Source of the DNA: Jatrophihabitans sp.
GTDB lineage: Bacteria > Actinomycetota > Actinomycetes > Mycobacteriales > Jatrophihabitantaceae
NCBI GenBank assembly: GCA_025966255.1
Contig: JAOPVG010000100.1
Location: 1-5,148 of the forward strand
Length of the DNA: 5,148 nucleotides
Direction of reading: 5' to 3'
In this document: positions 1 through 5,148 of the stretch, piece after piece
Layout: every line of letters begins with the position of its first letter
Position numbering within the stretch: position 1 is the stretch's first letter
Program-made: the position numbers and the translations under genes
Notes under the pieces: model-generated
The model's input: only the letters and a program-made list of their open reading frames with translations
The model's database searches: none
What the model was told of the DNA's origin: nothing

Positions 1-164
1 CGACCGCCGGATAGGCCGCGCCGACGCGCGGAGCTGGCCAGGGTGAAGCCGAACAGGACCAGGGCGACCACGAAGAGCCAGAACAGACCCTTGATGATGA
101 AACCGATGATGCCCATCGCAATCCAGATCGCGAGCAGCGCGAGCACTACCTTCGTGACGGTCAT
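1..164 (-). CDS. Small hydrophobic membrane protein, C-terminus cut by window edge
   Basis: Reading leftward from ATG at 164-162 there is an open frame of 54 codons with no stop before the edge. The protein begins MTVTKVVLALLAIWIAMGII. It has two hydrophobic segments, about residues 5-24 and 28-45, separated by a short turn with one Lys, and ends in an Arg-rich stretch (ASSARRRG). This is the pattern of a small two-helix inner-membrane protein with a basic cytosolic tail. Start choice is strong: a perfect AGGAGG lies 5 nt upstream. It lies 57 bp downstream of the M48 peptidase on the same strand, so the two are probably co-transcribed. Short proteins of this shape are common and uncharacterised in actinomycetes; I assign no function. 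Only the missing C-terminus prevents a length comparison. Confidence 0.8.
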   Translation of the reverse strand, partial: MTVTKVVLALLAIWIAMGIIGFIIKGLFWLFVVALVLFGFTLASSARRRGLSGG

Positions 165-169
165 GACTG

Positions 170-175
170 CCTCCT
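170..175 (-). promoter_or_regulatory. Consensus ribosome binding site of the small membrane protein
   Basis: The minus strand reads AGGAGG, 5 nt before ATG at 164-162. This perfect anti-16S match fixes the start of a gene too short and truncated to call confidently otherwise. It also suggests stronger translation than the upstream peptidase gene, whose own site is weak. Confidence 0.8.
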
Positions 176-197
176 GACCTCTACAACCGACGGAGCG

Positions 198-221
198 CCG
201 CCGAGGTTCCCGCGTCGGCGG
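198..221 (-). other. Possible hairpin just after the peptidase stop codon
   Basis: A perfect 7 bp stem (198-204 with 215-221) and a 10 nt loop abut the peptidase stop codon at 224-222. No T-run follows, so it may be a weak attenuator, an RNA stabiliser between the two genes, or chance pairing in GC-rich DNA. Confidence 0.25.
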
Positions 222-1445
222 TCAGGCCGGCGGCGGCTCGGCCGGCGGGTCGGGATTCCCGCCGCGATCACGCCGCTCGAACCAGTCGAAGATGCTGTCG
301 GTCTGCGGGCCGGCGGGGCGGTCCGGCGCAGGTGGTGCGTCATCCGGGGGGATCTCGCCGTTCGGCGGCTCGGTGCCGGTTTCGCCGATGCTGGACTCGT
401 CGGGGCCGCGAGTGCGTCGGTTGAACCAGTCGAAGATGCTGTCGGCGGCGCTGCCGACCGTCGAGCCCAGGCCACGGACGGCGGTGACCAGCGGGTCGGT
501 CGATTCGTCGATGCGCTTCTTGTACGAGCGCGCTGCCTCGCGGGCACTGTCGGAGAAACCCGCGGAGCGATCGTCGGTCCGCAGCGGGTAGTCGCCCGCG
601 AGGATCCGCGCGTACTCCCCCGTCGCCACCCACCGCTGCACTTCGGCCGCTCGCACCACCGCGAACGGGTGCGTCGTCTTCTCGGTGTTGAGCAGCTTCA
701 GCACGCCGTCGCGCAGGTCGCCGGCCGCCTCGTACTCAGCGGCCTGGGCCAGGAACGCCTCGCTGTCGATCTGGTCCAGGTGGGCGCCGGCGGCGGTCTT
801 CATATGCACCCGCAGCGACACGTCGACGTCCTGGGTGGCGAGCAGGCCGGCGCGGTCGGCCGACAACTCGGCCTTGCGCTGCCACTCCCGCAGCGCCGCG
901 ATGAGGGCGCGCAGCCCGAGGCCACCGGCCGGGACCCAGCCGAACGACCCGGCCAGGTTGAGCAGGTGCATCAGCAGCGATTGGTACAGCGCGTGGCCGG
1001 ACAGGGCGTGGCCCAGTTCGTGGCCGAGGATGAAGCGCCGCTCGTCGTCGTTCATCTGTTCGTACAACCCGCTGCTCATCGTGATGAACGGACGGTCGAC
1101 GCCGAGCGTGATCGCATTCGGCGTGGGGTCGTTGTATACGAACAGCTCGGGCCGGCGCGGTGCGTCCAGCACGACCACGACGTCACCGAGCAGCCGGTGG
1201 AGATCGGCGAACTGGCGCTCGTCCACCCGGACGGCCGAGGCGAGATAGGCGAGCCGATACTGCCGTTCACGGAGCATCCCGGTGGCCAGCTTCACGATCT
1301 GGTCGAAGCCGGGGACCGCGCGGAGGGCGGTGAGTGCGGCGCGGTCAGCCGGGTGCTCGAAGGCGCGGGAGCTGATCCCGGTGAGGATGACGCGGCCGTC
1401 CTCGTCGACGGTCGGTTCGGGCGAGCCGGGCGATTCGGGGTCCAT
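222..1445 (-). CDS. M48-family zinc metallopeptidase with duplicated C-terminal DSIFDWF motif
   Basis: A 407-residue protein with the signature of M48 (HtpX/Ste24/Oma1-type) metallopeptidases. HELGH at residues 142-146 supplies two zinc-binding His and the catalytic Glu. E193 in AELSADRAG fits the third ligand of the ExxxD motif, with D197. The preceding YNDPTPNA (104-111) and the later TTHP (257-260) with following Arg are also typical of M48. A hydrophobic stretch between the zinc motifs (about 157-185) may touch the membrane, but there is no signal peptide and there are no clear N-terminal helices as in HtpX, so a cytosolic or peripheral enzyme is likely. After residue 300 the family match ends. 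A linker rich in Pro, Asp and Gly follows, carrying two copies of DSIFDWF-x-RR (335-344 and 383-392). The start ATG has only a weak GAGG about 12 nt upstream. It is probably co-transcribed with the small membrane protein. Likely role is protein quality control; the substrate is unknown. Confidence 0.88.
   Translation of the reverse strand: MDPESPGSPEPTVDEDGRVILTGISSRAFEHPADRAALTALRAVPGFDQIVKLATGMLRERQYRLAYLASAVRVDERQFADLHRLLGDVVVVLDAPRRPELFVYNDPTPNAITLGVDRPFITMSSGLYEQMNDDERRFILGHELGHALSGHALYQSLLMHLLNLAGSFGWVPAGGLGLRALIAALREWQRKAELSADRAGLLATQDVDVSLRVHMKTAAGAHLDQIDSEAFLAQAAEYEAAGDLRDGVLKLLNTEKTTHPFAVVRAAEVQRWVATGEYARILAGDYPLRTDDRSAGFSDSAREAARSYKKRIDESTDPLVTAVRGLGSTVGSAADSIFDWFNRRTRGPDESSIGETGTEPPNGEIPPDDAPPAPDRPAGPQTDSIFDWFERRDRGGNPDPPAEPPPA
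279..301. repeat. Direct repeat copy 1 inside the peptidase gene (23 bp)
   Basis: This 23 bp stretch is identical to 423-445. On the minus strand it encodes the core of the second DSIFDWF motif (peptidase residues 383-390). Identity ends at both flanks, so only the motif itself is conserved at DNA level. Confidence 0.9.
423..445. repeat. Direct repeat copy 2 inside the peptidase gene (23 bp)
   Basis: Exact copy of 279-301, encoding the core of the first DSIFDWF motif (residues 335-342). The two copies lie 144 bp apart start to start, a multiple of three, so the reading frame is kept. The sequence between them encodes a low-complexity linker rich in Pro, Asp, Glu and Gly. Confidence 0.9.
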
Positions 1446-1471
1446 CGGCCCATCTTGCCTCGCGCCCGGTT

Positions 1472-1483
1472 GCCCCTAGGGGC
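1472..1483. promoter_or_regulatory. 12 bp perfect palindrome in the divergent intergenic region
   Basis: GCCCCTAGGGGC reads the same on both strands and is centred on CTAG. It sits 27 bp upstream of the peptidase start and about 18 bp upstream of the candidate -35 box of the rightward gene. That position could suit an operator for a dimeric regulator acting on one or both genes, but no known binding site is recognised. Confidence 0.35.
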
Positions 1484-1501
1484 CGGACGGTCGCGGCTTC
1501 G

Positions 1502-1531
1502 TTGACGATCTTCCGTGCAGCTGGCAATGAT
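1502..1531 (+). promoter_or_regulatory. Candidate sigma70-type promoter of the rightward gene
   Basis: TTGACG (1502-1507) matches the -35 consensus at 5 of 6 positions. After an 18 bp spacer, AATGAT (1526-1531) matches the -10 consensus at 4 of 6. Transcription would begin near 1538, giving a leader of about 33 nt that includes the ribosome binding site. The TTG of the -35 box happens to open an in-frame extension of the gene, which could mislead start prediction. No equally good promoter was found for the leftward peptidase gene in this interval. Confidence 0.45.
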
Positions 1532-1557
1532 CCACCGGAATCTGACGACTCGCAGGC

Positions 1558-1562
1558 GGGAG
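1558..1562 (+). promoter_or_regulatory. Ribosome binding site that sets the start at 1571
   Basis: GGGAG lies 8 nt before ATG at 1571. The alternative in-frame TTG at 1502 has no comparable purine run at the right distance upstream and overlaps the putative -35 box, so 1571 is preferred. Confidence 0.65.
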
Positions 1563-1570
1563 TTTGCGCA

Positions 1571-2572
1571 ATGGGTTACGTGATCCTCGGGCACGGCGGG
1601 TTCAGCCCCGCTGACGGCGCAAAGATGGAGACGTGCGCGCTGGGCGCAGGCACCACGCTGCAGTACTACGCCGACACCGGGCAGTCGTTGGTCGTCACCA
1701 AGCAACTGCTCGACGACTTCGCCAGCATGCCGCAGCCCTGGCCACCCATCGACTCAACCGGCGTGACCTTCAACCTCGGCCTCGAGCCGCTCACCGACGC
1801 CCAGCGTGGCCGGCTGGTGTCGGATGACCAGGACTGGGGTGGTCACACCCTGCTGCTCGTCGGCCCGGGGTTGGGCTGCAAGCCGCAGCTGTGCACCGGC
1901 GACGAAACCAGCTGCCCCAAAGACCCGCGCATGATCACCGGCGCGGTTGCCGGTCCTACGGAGCATGGGTGCGACGGCATCCTCGGCACGTACAGCGGTC
2001 AGGATTTGCACTGGATCGCCTGCACGGTCGTCGAGGGCTTCGACGCGGAGACGCAAGCCGCGGTGGATGCAGCCCGGGGCGACGCACCGAGCGACGTCAG
2101 GCTTGGGCAGGACCCGGACGACGCGGTGGCCAACGCCCTGCAGTACGCCGCGAACTACCCCGACGCCTTCCCCGGTTGGTTCGACGGGTTGAGCCCGGAC
2201 GAGCAGGCTGTCTTGCTACGTGACCCCGGTCTGTACGCATGGGATCAGGGCCGCGGGACGGTCGCCGAGTGGAACCCGTCTGACGCCGACGTGCAGGCCG
2301 TTGCCGATGTCAACGAGCCCTACGTCAAGAACCTCGACGAGGACGACGAGGGAACCTGGGAGGCCGGCGGATTCCTCGTGCTGCTCGGCGACGGCCACGG
2401 CTACACCGACTGGGTCCGCCAACAGCCCGACCACGCCTCCGGCACGTTCGAGGTGAAGCGGGCGACGTTCGGCGCCGGCAAGCTCGTGTTCACCGGCGTG
2501 CCGCCGGCGCACCAAGGAACCATTACGGCCGCAGTCGAGCGGTTCTCCGACAAGTCCGTCAAGTTCGAGTAA
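1571..2572 (+). CDS. Uncharacterised protein with N-terminal putative adhesin Stv-like domain
   Basis: A 333-residue protein with no signal peptide or membrane helix. It opens with a beta-strand running into a GHGG motif (VILGHGGF, residues 4-11), then a segment of the form 'L-x-A-G-T-T-L-Q-Y-Y' (24-33), and after an insert reaches DLHWIACTVV (145-154). From memory this arrangement resembles the 'putative adhesin Stv' domain of actinobacterial proteins; I cannot run a profile search, so the assignment is tentative. Six Cys are present (22, 103, 108, 115, 134, 151); four, with H132, cluster at 103-134 and could bind a metal or form disulfides. Residues 180-333 are unassigned. They hold an Asp/Glu-rich patch (255-260), a second GHG (275-277) in FLVLLGDGHGYTDW, and a probably beta-rich end. 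Starting at TTG 1502 would add 23 residues, but the ribosome binding site and promoter favour ATG 1571. It is a single gene, divergent from the peptidase. The adhesin name is not evidence of adhesion. Confidence 0.75.
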   Translation: MGYVILGHGGFSPADGAKMETCALGAGTTLQYYADTGQSLVVTKQLLDDFASMPQPWPPIDSTGVTFNLGLEPLTDAQRGRLVSDDQDWGGHTLLLVGPGLGCKPQLCTGDETSCPKDPRMITGAVAGPTEHGCDGILGTYSGQDLHWIACTVVEGFDAETQAAVDAARGDAPSDVRLGQDPDDAVANALQYAANYPDAFPGWFDGLSPDEQAVLLRDPGLYAWDQGRGTVAEWNPSDADVQAVADVNEPYVKNLDEDDEGTWEAGGFLVLLGDGHGYTDWVRQQPDHASGTFEVKRATFGAGKLVFTGVPPAHQGTITAAVERFSDKSVKFE

Positions 2573-2590
2573 CGACTTCGGCCGCGCCGC

Positions 2591-2643
2591 CGACGCGTCA
2601 CGGCGCGTCGTCCCACACCCGGCCCGTCTGACCGAACGGGTGT
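2591..2643. terminator. Two hairpins between convergent genes, possible bidirectional terminator
   Basis: The first hairpin is a perfect 7 bp stem, CGACGCG (2591-2597) with CGCGTCG (2604-2610), and a 6 nt loop. The second pairs ACACCCG (2615-2621) with CGGGTGT (2637-2643); its interior can instead pair CCCGT (2623-2627) with ACGGG (2636-2640). Both lie in the 96 bp spacer between converging stop codons, where a shared terminator is expected. There is no T-run on either side, as is common in actinomycetes, so the call rests on position and pairing only. Confidence 0.4.
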
Positions 2644-2668
2644 CTCGGCCGGACCTGTGGACCGAGCG

Positions 2669-3562
2669 TCAGGCGCTGGCCCGCGCCCGGCCGTTTCCGG
2701 TCGTCTTCGGCTCGTCGGCGACGGCGGCGTGCGCGGCGGCGCTCGGCATCAGTCGGCCGGCGCCCATGACCAGCAGCCGCTGGTAGGCCGGGCCGAGCAC
2801 CCGTACGGCGATGTCAAGGATCTTCGCGTCCAGGCCGACGACCGCGCGCGGCCGGTTCCCGATCACCGCCCGCAGGATCGACTTCGCGGCGGCCTCGGGC
2901 GAGGTCTTGGCGAGCTTCGCGTCGAAGAATGCCGCCAGGGCGGCGACGTCGTGCCCGTCGACCGCCCCAGCGTTGCGAGCGATCGCGGTCTTGATGCCAC
3001 CGGGGTGCACACAGGTGACGTGGACGTTGTGCCCGTTGACCAGCATCTCCTGGCGCAGGGCCTCGGTGAACCCGCGGACGGCGAACTTCGCCGCGTTGTA
3101 GGCGCTCTGGCCGGGTACGGACAGCAGGCCGAACAGGCTGGAGATGTTGACGACGTGCCCGTCGCCCGAAGCGATCAGATGCGGCAGGAACGCCTTCGTG
3201 CCGTTGACGACGCCCCAGAAGTCGACGTCCATCACGCGTTCGATCTGCTCGAAGCTCATCTGCTCGATGTCGCCGGTGAAGGCGATGCCGGCATTGTTCA
3301 TGATGATGTTGACGACCCCGAACTCCGAGGCCACCTCATCGGCGTAGCTGAGCACGGCCGCGCGATCGGTGACATCGAGGCGCGCGTGGTGCACCGGCGC
3401 GCCGATCACGCGGATCTGCTTGACGGTCTGGGCCAACCCCGTGGCGTCGACATCGCTGACCGCGAGCTTCGCGCCGCGGCGGGCGAGGTCATAGGCGAGC
3501 GCGCGCCCGATACCCGATCCGGCCCCGGTGACGACGGCAACCTTGCCCTTGATGTCGGTCAT
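2669..3562 (-). CDS. Short-chain dehydrogenase/reductase (SDR), probably NAD-dependent
   Basis: A 297-residue classical-type SDR. The Rossmann fold shows TGAGSGIG (12-19), an Asp closing beta-strand 2 (D37 in VSDVD, which in this family usually favours NAD(H) over NADP(H)), LDVTD (62-66) and NNAG (89-92). The catalytic Ser is S142 and the Tyr-Lys pair is YNAAK (155-159), with the usual 13-residue Ser-Tyr spacing; HPGGI (186-190) follows. The fourth member of the classical tetrad, normally Asn, is Asp here (D114 in VDFWG). The C-terminal 50 residues extend past the core, with a helix of hydrophobic and basic residues (about 248-272) that might touch membrane, and a tail rich in Ala, Lys and Arg. 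The start has AGGGAGA 8 nt upstream. It lies 45 bp after the monooxygenase, so the two form an operon: probably an alcohol-ketone oxidoreductase working with the oxygenase. The substrate cannot be read. Confidence 0.93.
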   Translation of the reverse strand: MTDIKGKVAVVTGAGSGIGRALAYDLARRGAKLAVSDVDATGLAQTVKQIRVIGAPVHHARLDVTDRAAVLSYADEVASEFGVVNIIMNNAGIAFTGDIEQMSFEQIERVMDVDFWGVVNGTKAFLPHLIASGDGHVVNISSLFGLLSVPGQSAYNAAKFAVRGFTEALRQEMLVNGHNVHVTCVHPGGIKTAIARNAGAVDGHDVAALAAFFDAKLAKTSPEAAAKSILRAVIGNRPRAVVGLDAKILDIAVRVLGPAYQRLLVMGAGRLMPSAAAHAAVADEPKTTGNGRARASA

Positions 3563-3570
3563 GTCCTTGC

Positions 3571-3577
3571 TCTCCCT
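3571..3577 (-). promoter_or_regulatory. Ribosome binding site of the SDR gene
   Basis: The minus strand reads AGGGAGA, 8 nt before ATG at 3562-3560. It supports that ATG and independent translation initiation within the monooxygenase-SDR transcript. Confidence 0.65.
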
Positions 3578-3607
3578 TGGGTGGACGCTGAAGGGGAAGC
3601 GCAGCCG

Positions 3608-5148
3608 TCAGGCCGCGCCCTCCGTGACGAGGTGCCGGCCGCGTCGCGATTGCGCGGTGTGCGCCGTGGTGTCGTAGGCGGCGACGTCGAAGCGGCGGGT
3701 CAACTGCCGGAACTTGAAGGTGAAACTCGGCCACAGCGTGGTGTTGTTGCCGTGCTTGTCGAGATACCAACTCGCGCAGCCACCGGTCTTCCAGATCGTC
3801 CTACCCATATGGTGCTGGAGGTCGTCGTTGAACTTCTTCTGGACGTCCGGCTTCACCTCGAACGTGGCCAGGTCCTGGCTGGCGACGGTCCGAAGCGCAC
3901 TCGACAGGTAGTTCAGGTGCGACTCGATCATGTAGACCATCGACGTGTGCCCGAGGCCGGTGTTGGGACCGACGACGAAGAGCAGGTTGGGGAACCCGGC
4001 CACGGCCGCGCCCTTGTACGCCTGCTGGCCGTGCTCGTCCCAGACCGCGGCGAGGGAACGCCCGTCCTTGCCGATGATCCGCTGGTAGGTCGGCGAGTCG
4101 GTGACGTGGAAGCCCGTCGCGACGATGATCGCGTCGACCTCGCGGACGGTGCCGTCGGTGCTCACGATCGAGTTCTCGCGGATCTCGGCGATGCCGTCGG
4201 TGACGAGGTCGACGTTGTCCTGCGCGAGCATCGGGTACCAGGTGTTCGAGATCAGGATGCGCTTGCAGCCGATCTGCCAGTCAGGGGTGACGCGGGCGCG
4301 AAGGCCAGGATCGCTGATGCCTCTGGCAATGTTGCGCACCGCCATCCGCTGGGCGGCCAGCAGGATCTTGGGCTGGAAGGCGAAGCCGAGCACGAACGCC
4401 TCGCGCCCCCAGTAGATGGCCTCGCGGGCGGCGCGCTGCAGCAGCGGCACGTTCTTGTAGGCGAAGCTCTCGACGCCGGAGTACGCGCGGTCGTGGCGCG
4501 GCATGACCCAGGGCGCGGTGCGTTGATAGACGTCGAGGTGCGCGACGGCGCTGCCGTCGGCCGGGTTCGTGATGGCGGGCCCGATCTGGATCGCCGATGC
4601 GCCGGTGCCGATCAGGGCGACGCGCTTGCCGGCGAGGTCGGCGTCGTGGTTCCAGCGGGCGGAGTGGAACACCTCGCCCTGGAAGCTCTCGAGGCCTTTG
4701 ATGTCGGGCAAGGCCGGCTCGCACAGCGCGCCGACCGCGCTGACGAGAACGTCCGCGCTGAACTCGCCGCCGGTGGTGTCGACAAGCCAGCGATTCGCGG
4801 CCGCGTCCCACCGGGCCAGGGTGACTTCGGTGTTGAACAGGTGTTTGTCACCGATGTTGTACTTCGCCGCCACGCCGCGCAGATAGTCCTGGATCTCGGA
4901 CTGCGGCGAGAACGAGCGCGACCAGTGCGGGTTCAGCTCGAAGGAGTACGAGTACAGGTGCGAGGGCACGTCGCAAGCGGCGCCGGGATAGGTGTTGTCC
5001 CGCCAGGTGCCGCCGACCTCGCGGCCCCGCTCGACGACGAGGTAGTCGTCGCGGCCCTCCTTGCTCAGGCGGATGGCGGCGCCCAGACCGGCGAACCCGC
5101 TGCCGACGATGAGGACGCCGACGTGGCGGCGCGGAGCGGACTCGGGCG
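3608..5148 (-). CDS. Flavin-containing monooxygenase, Baeyer-Villiger type, N-terminus beyond window
   Basis: Reading leftward from the edge, 513 codons are open including the stop (512 residues visible). The first Rossmann motif GSGFAG (visible residues 15-20), E39 and GGTW (45-48) bind FAD. The segment NTYPGAACDVPSHLYSYSF follows, with D59 matching the catalytic Asp of Baeyer-Villiger enzymes. FQGEVFHSARW (155-165) fits the fingerprint FxGxxxHxxxW, but the next residue is Asn rather than the usual Pro or Asp. GTGASA (180-185) is the NADPH-binding Rossmann motif. CKR (294-296) includes K295-R296, which aligns with the Arg that stabilises the flavin peroxide; ATGF is at 343-346 and GPNTGLGHTSM at 393-403. 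Only about 5-15 residues should be missing. GTG at 4969-4967 is an internal Val (V60) and not a start. The expected reaction is NADPH- and O2-dependent oxygen insertion beside a ketone; the substrate is unknown. The CDVPSHLY type differs from EthA/MymA, which read RSDSDMYT. First gene of the operon with the SDR. Confidence 0.93.
   Translation of the reverse strand, partial: PESAPRRHVGVLIVGSGFAGLGAAIRLSKEGRDDYLVVERGREVGGTWRDNTYPGAACDVPSHLYSYSFELNPHWSRSFSPQSEIQDYLRGVAAKYNIGDKHLFNTEVTLARWDAAANRWLVDTTGGEFSADVLVSAVGALCEPALPDIKGLESFQGEVFHSARWNHDADLAGKRVALIGTGASAIQIGPAITNPADGSAVAHLDVYQRTAPWVMPRHDRAYSGVESFAYKNVPLLQRAAREAIYWGREAFVLGFAFQPKILLAAQRMAVRNIARGISDPGLRARVTPDWQIGCKRILISNTWYPMLAQDNVDLVTDGIAEIRENSIVSTDGTVREVDAIIVATGFHVTDSPTYQRIIGKDGRSLAAVWDEHGQQAYKGAAVAGFPNLLFVVGPNTGLGHTSMVYMIESHLNYLSSALRTVASQDLATFEVKPDVQKKFNDDLQHHMGRTIWKTGGCASWYLDKHGNNTTLWPSFTFKFRQLTRRFDVAAYDTTAHTAQSRRGRHLVTEGAA

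Noticed and set aside
669..1505. Long open frames on the plus strand opposite the peptidase gene (also 685-1248 and 292-591)
   Set aside because: They are antisense to a gene with clear M48 motifs, have compositions rich in Arg, Ser or Ala typical of GC-rich shadow frames, and show no recognisable domain.
1446..1570. Leftward promoter for the peptidase gene
   Set aside because: No pair of hexamers with reasonable consensus match and spacing was found on the minus strand; the promoter may use another sigma factor.
1292..1705. Minus-strand open frame spanning the divergent intergenic region
   Set aside because: It overlaps the starts of two well-supported genes in another frame, and its Arg/Pro/Ser-rich product shows no motif.
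2644..2668. GGACC-TGT-GGACC repeat near the SDR stop as a terminator stem
   Set aside because: The two arms are direct copies, not inverted, so they cannot pair.
3489..3770. Minus-strand frame bridging the monooxygenase end and the SDR start
   Set aside because: It overlaps both real genes out of frame and its product is rich in His, Arg and Gln, as expected of a shadow frame.
4281..4811. 176-codon minus-strand frame inside the monooxygenase gene
   Set aside because: The product is extremely Arg-rich with no motif, while the alternative frame carries the full set of flavoenzyme motifs.
4967..4969. GTG as the start of the monooxygenase
   Set aside because: Upstream in the same frame lie GSGFAG, GGTW and CDVPSHLY, which are essential FAD-binding parts, so this GTG encodes an internal Val.

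Overview
The window is very GC-rich, with G or C at most third codon positions, compact spacing and purine-rich ribosome binding sites. Together with the protein families present (a two-segment small membrane protein, a cytosolic-type M48 peptidase, a Baeyer-Villiger-like flavin monooxygenase paired with an SDR), this suggests a high-GC actinomycete. My guess is the Mycobacteriales (Gordonia, Nocardia, Rhodococcus or Mycobacterium-like); the genus cannot be fixed from the sequence alone.

Layout: (1) Positions 1-1445, minus strand, hold a two-gene unit: an M48 zinc metallopeptidase (222-1445) and, 57 bp downstream, a small two-helix membrane protein (1-164) that runs off the left edge. (2) Positions 1446-1570 are a 125 bp divergent intergenic region with a 12 bp palindrome and a plausible sigma70-type promoter for the plus-strand gene. 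(3) Positions 1571-2572, plus strand, encode a 333-residue protein with an N-terminal domain that resembles, from memory, the family called 'putative adhesin Stv', plus an unassigned C-terminal part. (4) Positions 2573-2668 are a short convergent spacer with two hairpins. (5) Positions 2669-5148, minus strand, hold a second two-gene unit: a flavin-containing monooxygenase with a Baeyer-Villiger fingerprint (3608-5148, N-terminus beyond the right edge), followed 45 bp later by a short-chain dehydrogenase/reductase (2669-3562).

The monooxygenase-SDR pair looks catabolic or lipid-modifying: one enzyme would interconvert alcohol and ketone and the other would insert oxygen next to a carbonyl. The substrate is not readable. 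The peptidase and small membrane protein may act together at the membrane; this is inferred from gene order only. The least explained gene is the central one, with its N-terminal GHG motif, a later His-Trp-x-Ala-Cys motif and a cysteine cluster. The peptidase also carries an unusual duplicated C-terminal DSIFDWF motif. There is no gene-free stretch above 300 bases, and I see no RNA gene, CRISPR array, insertion sequence or phage gene.
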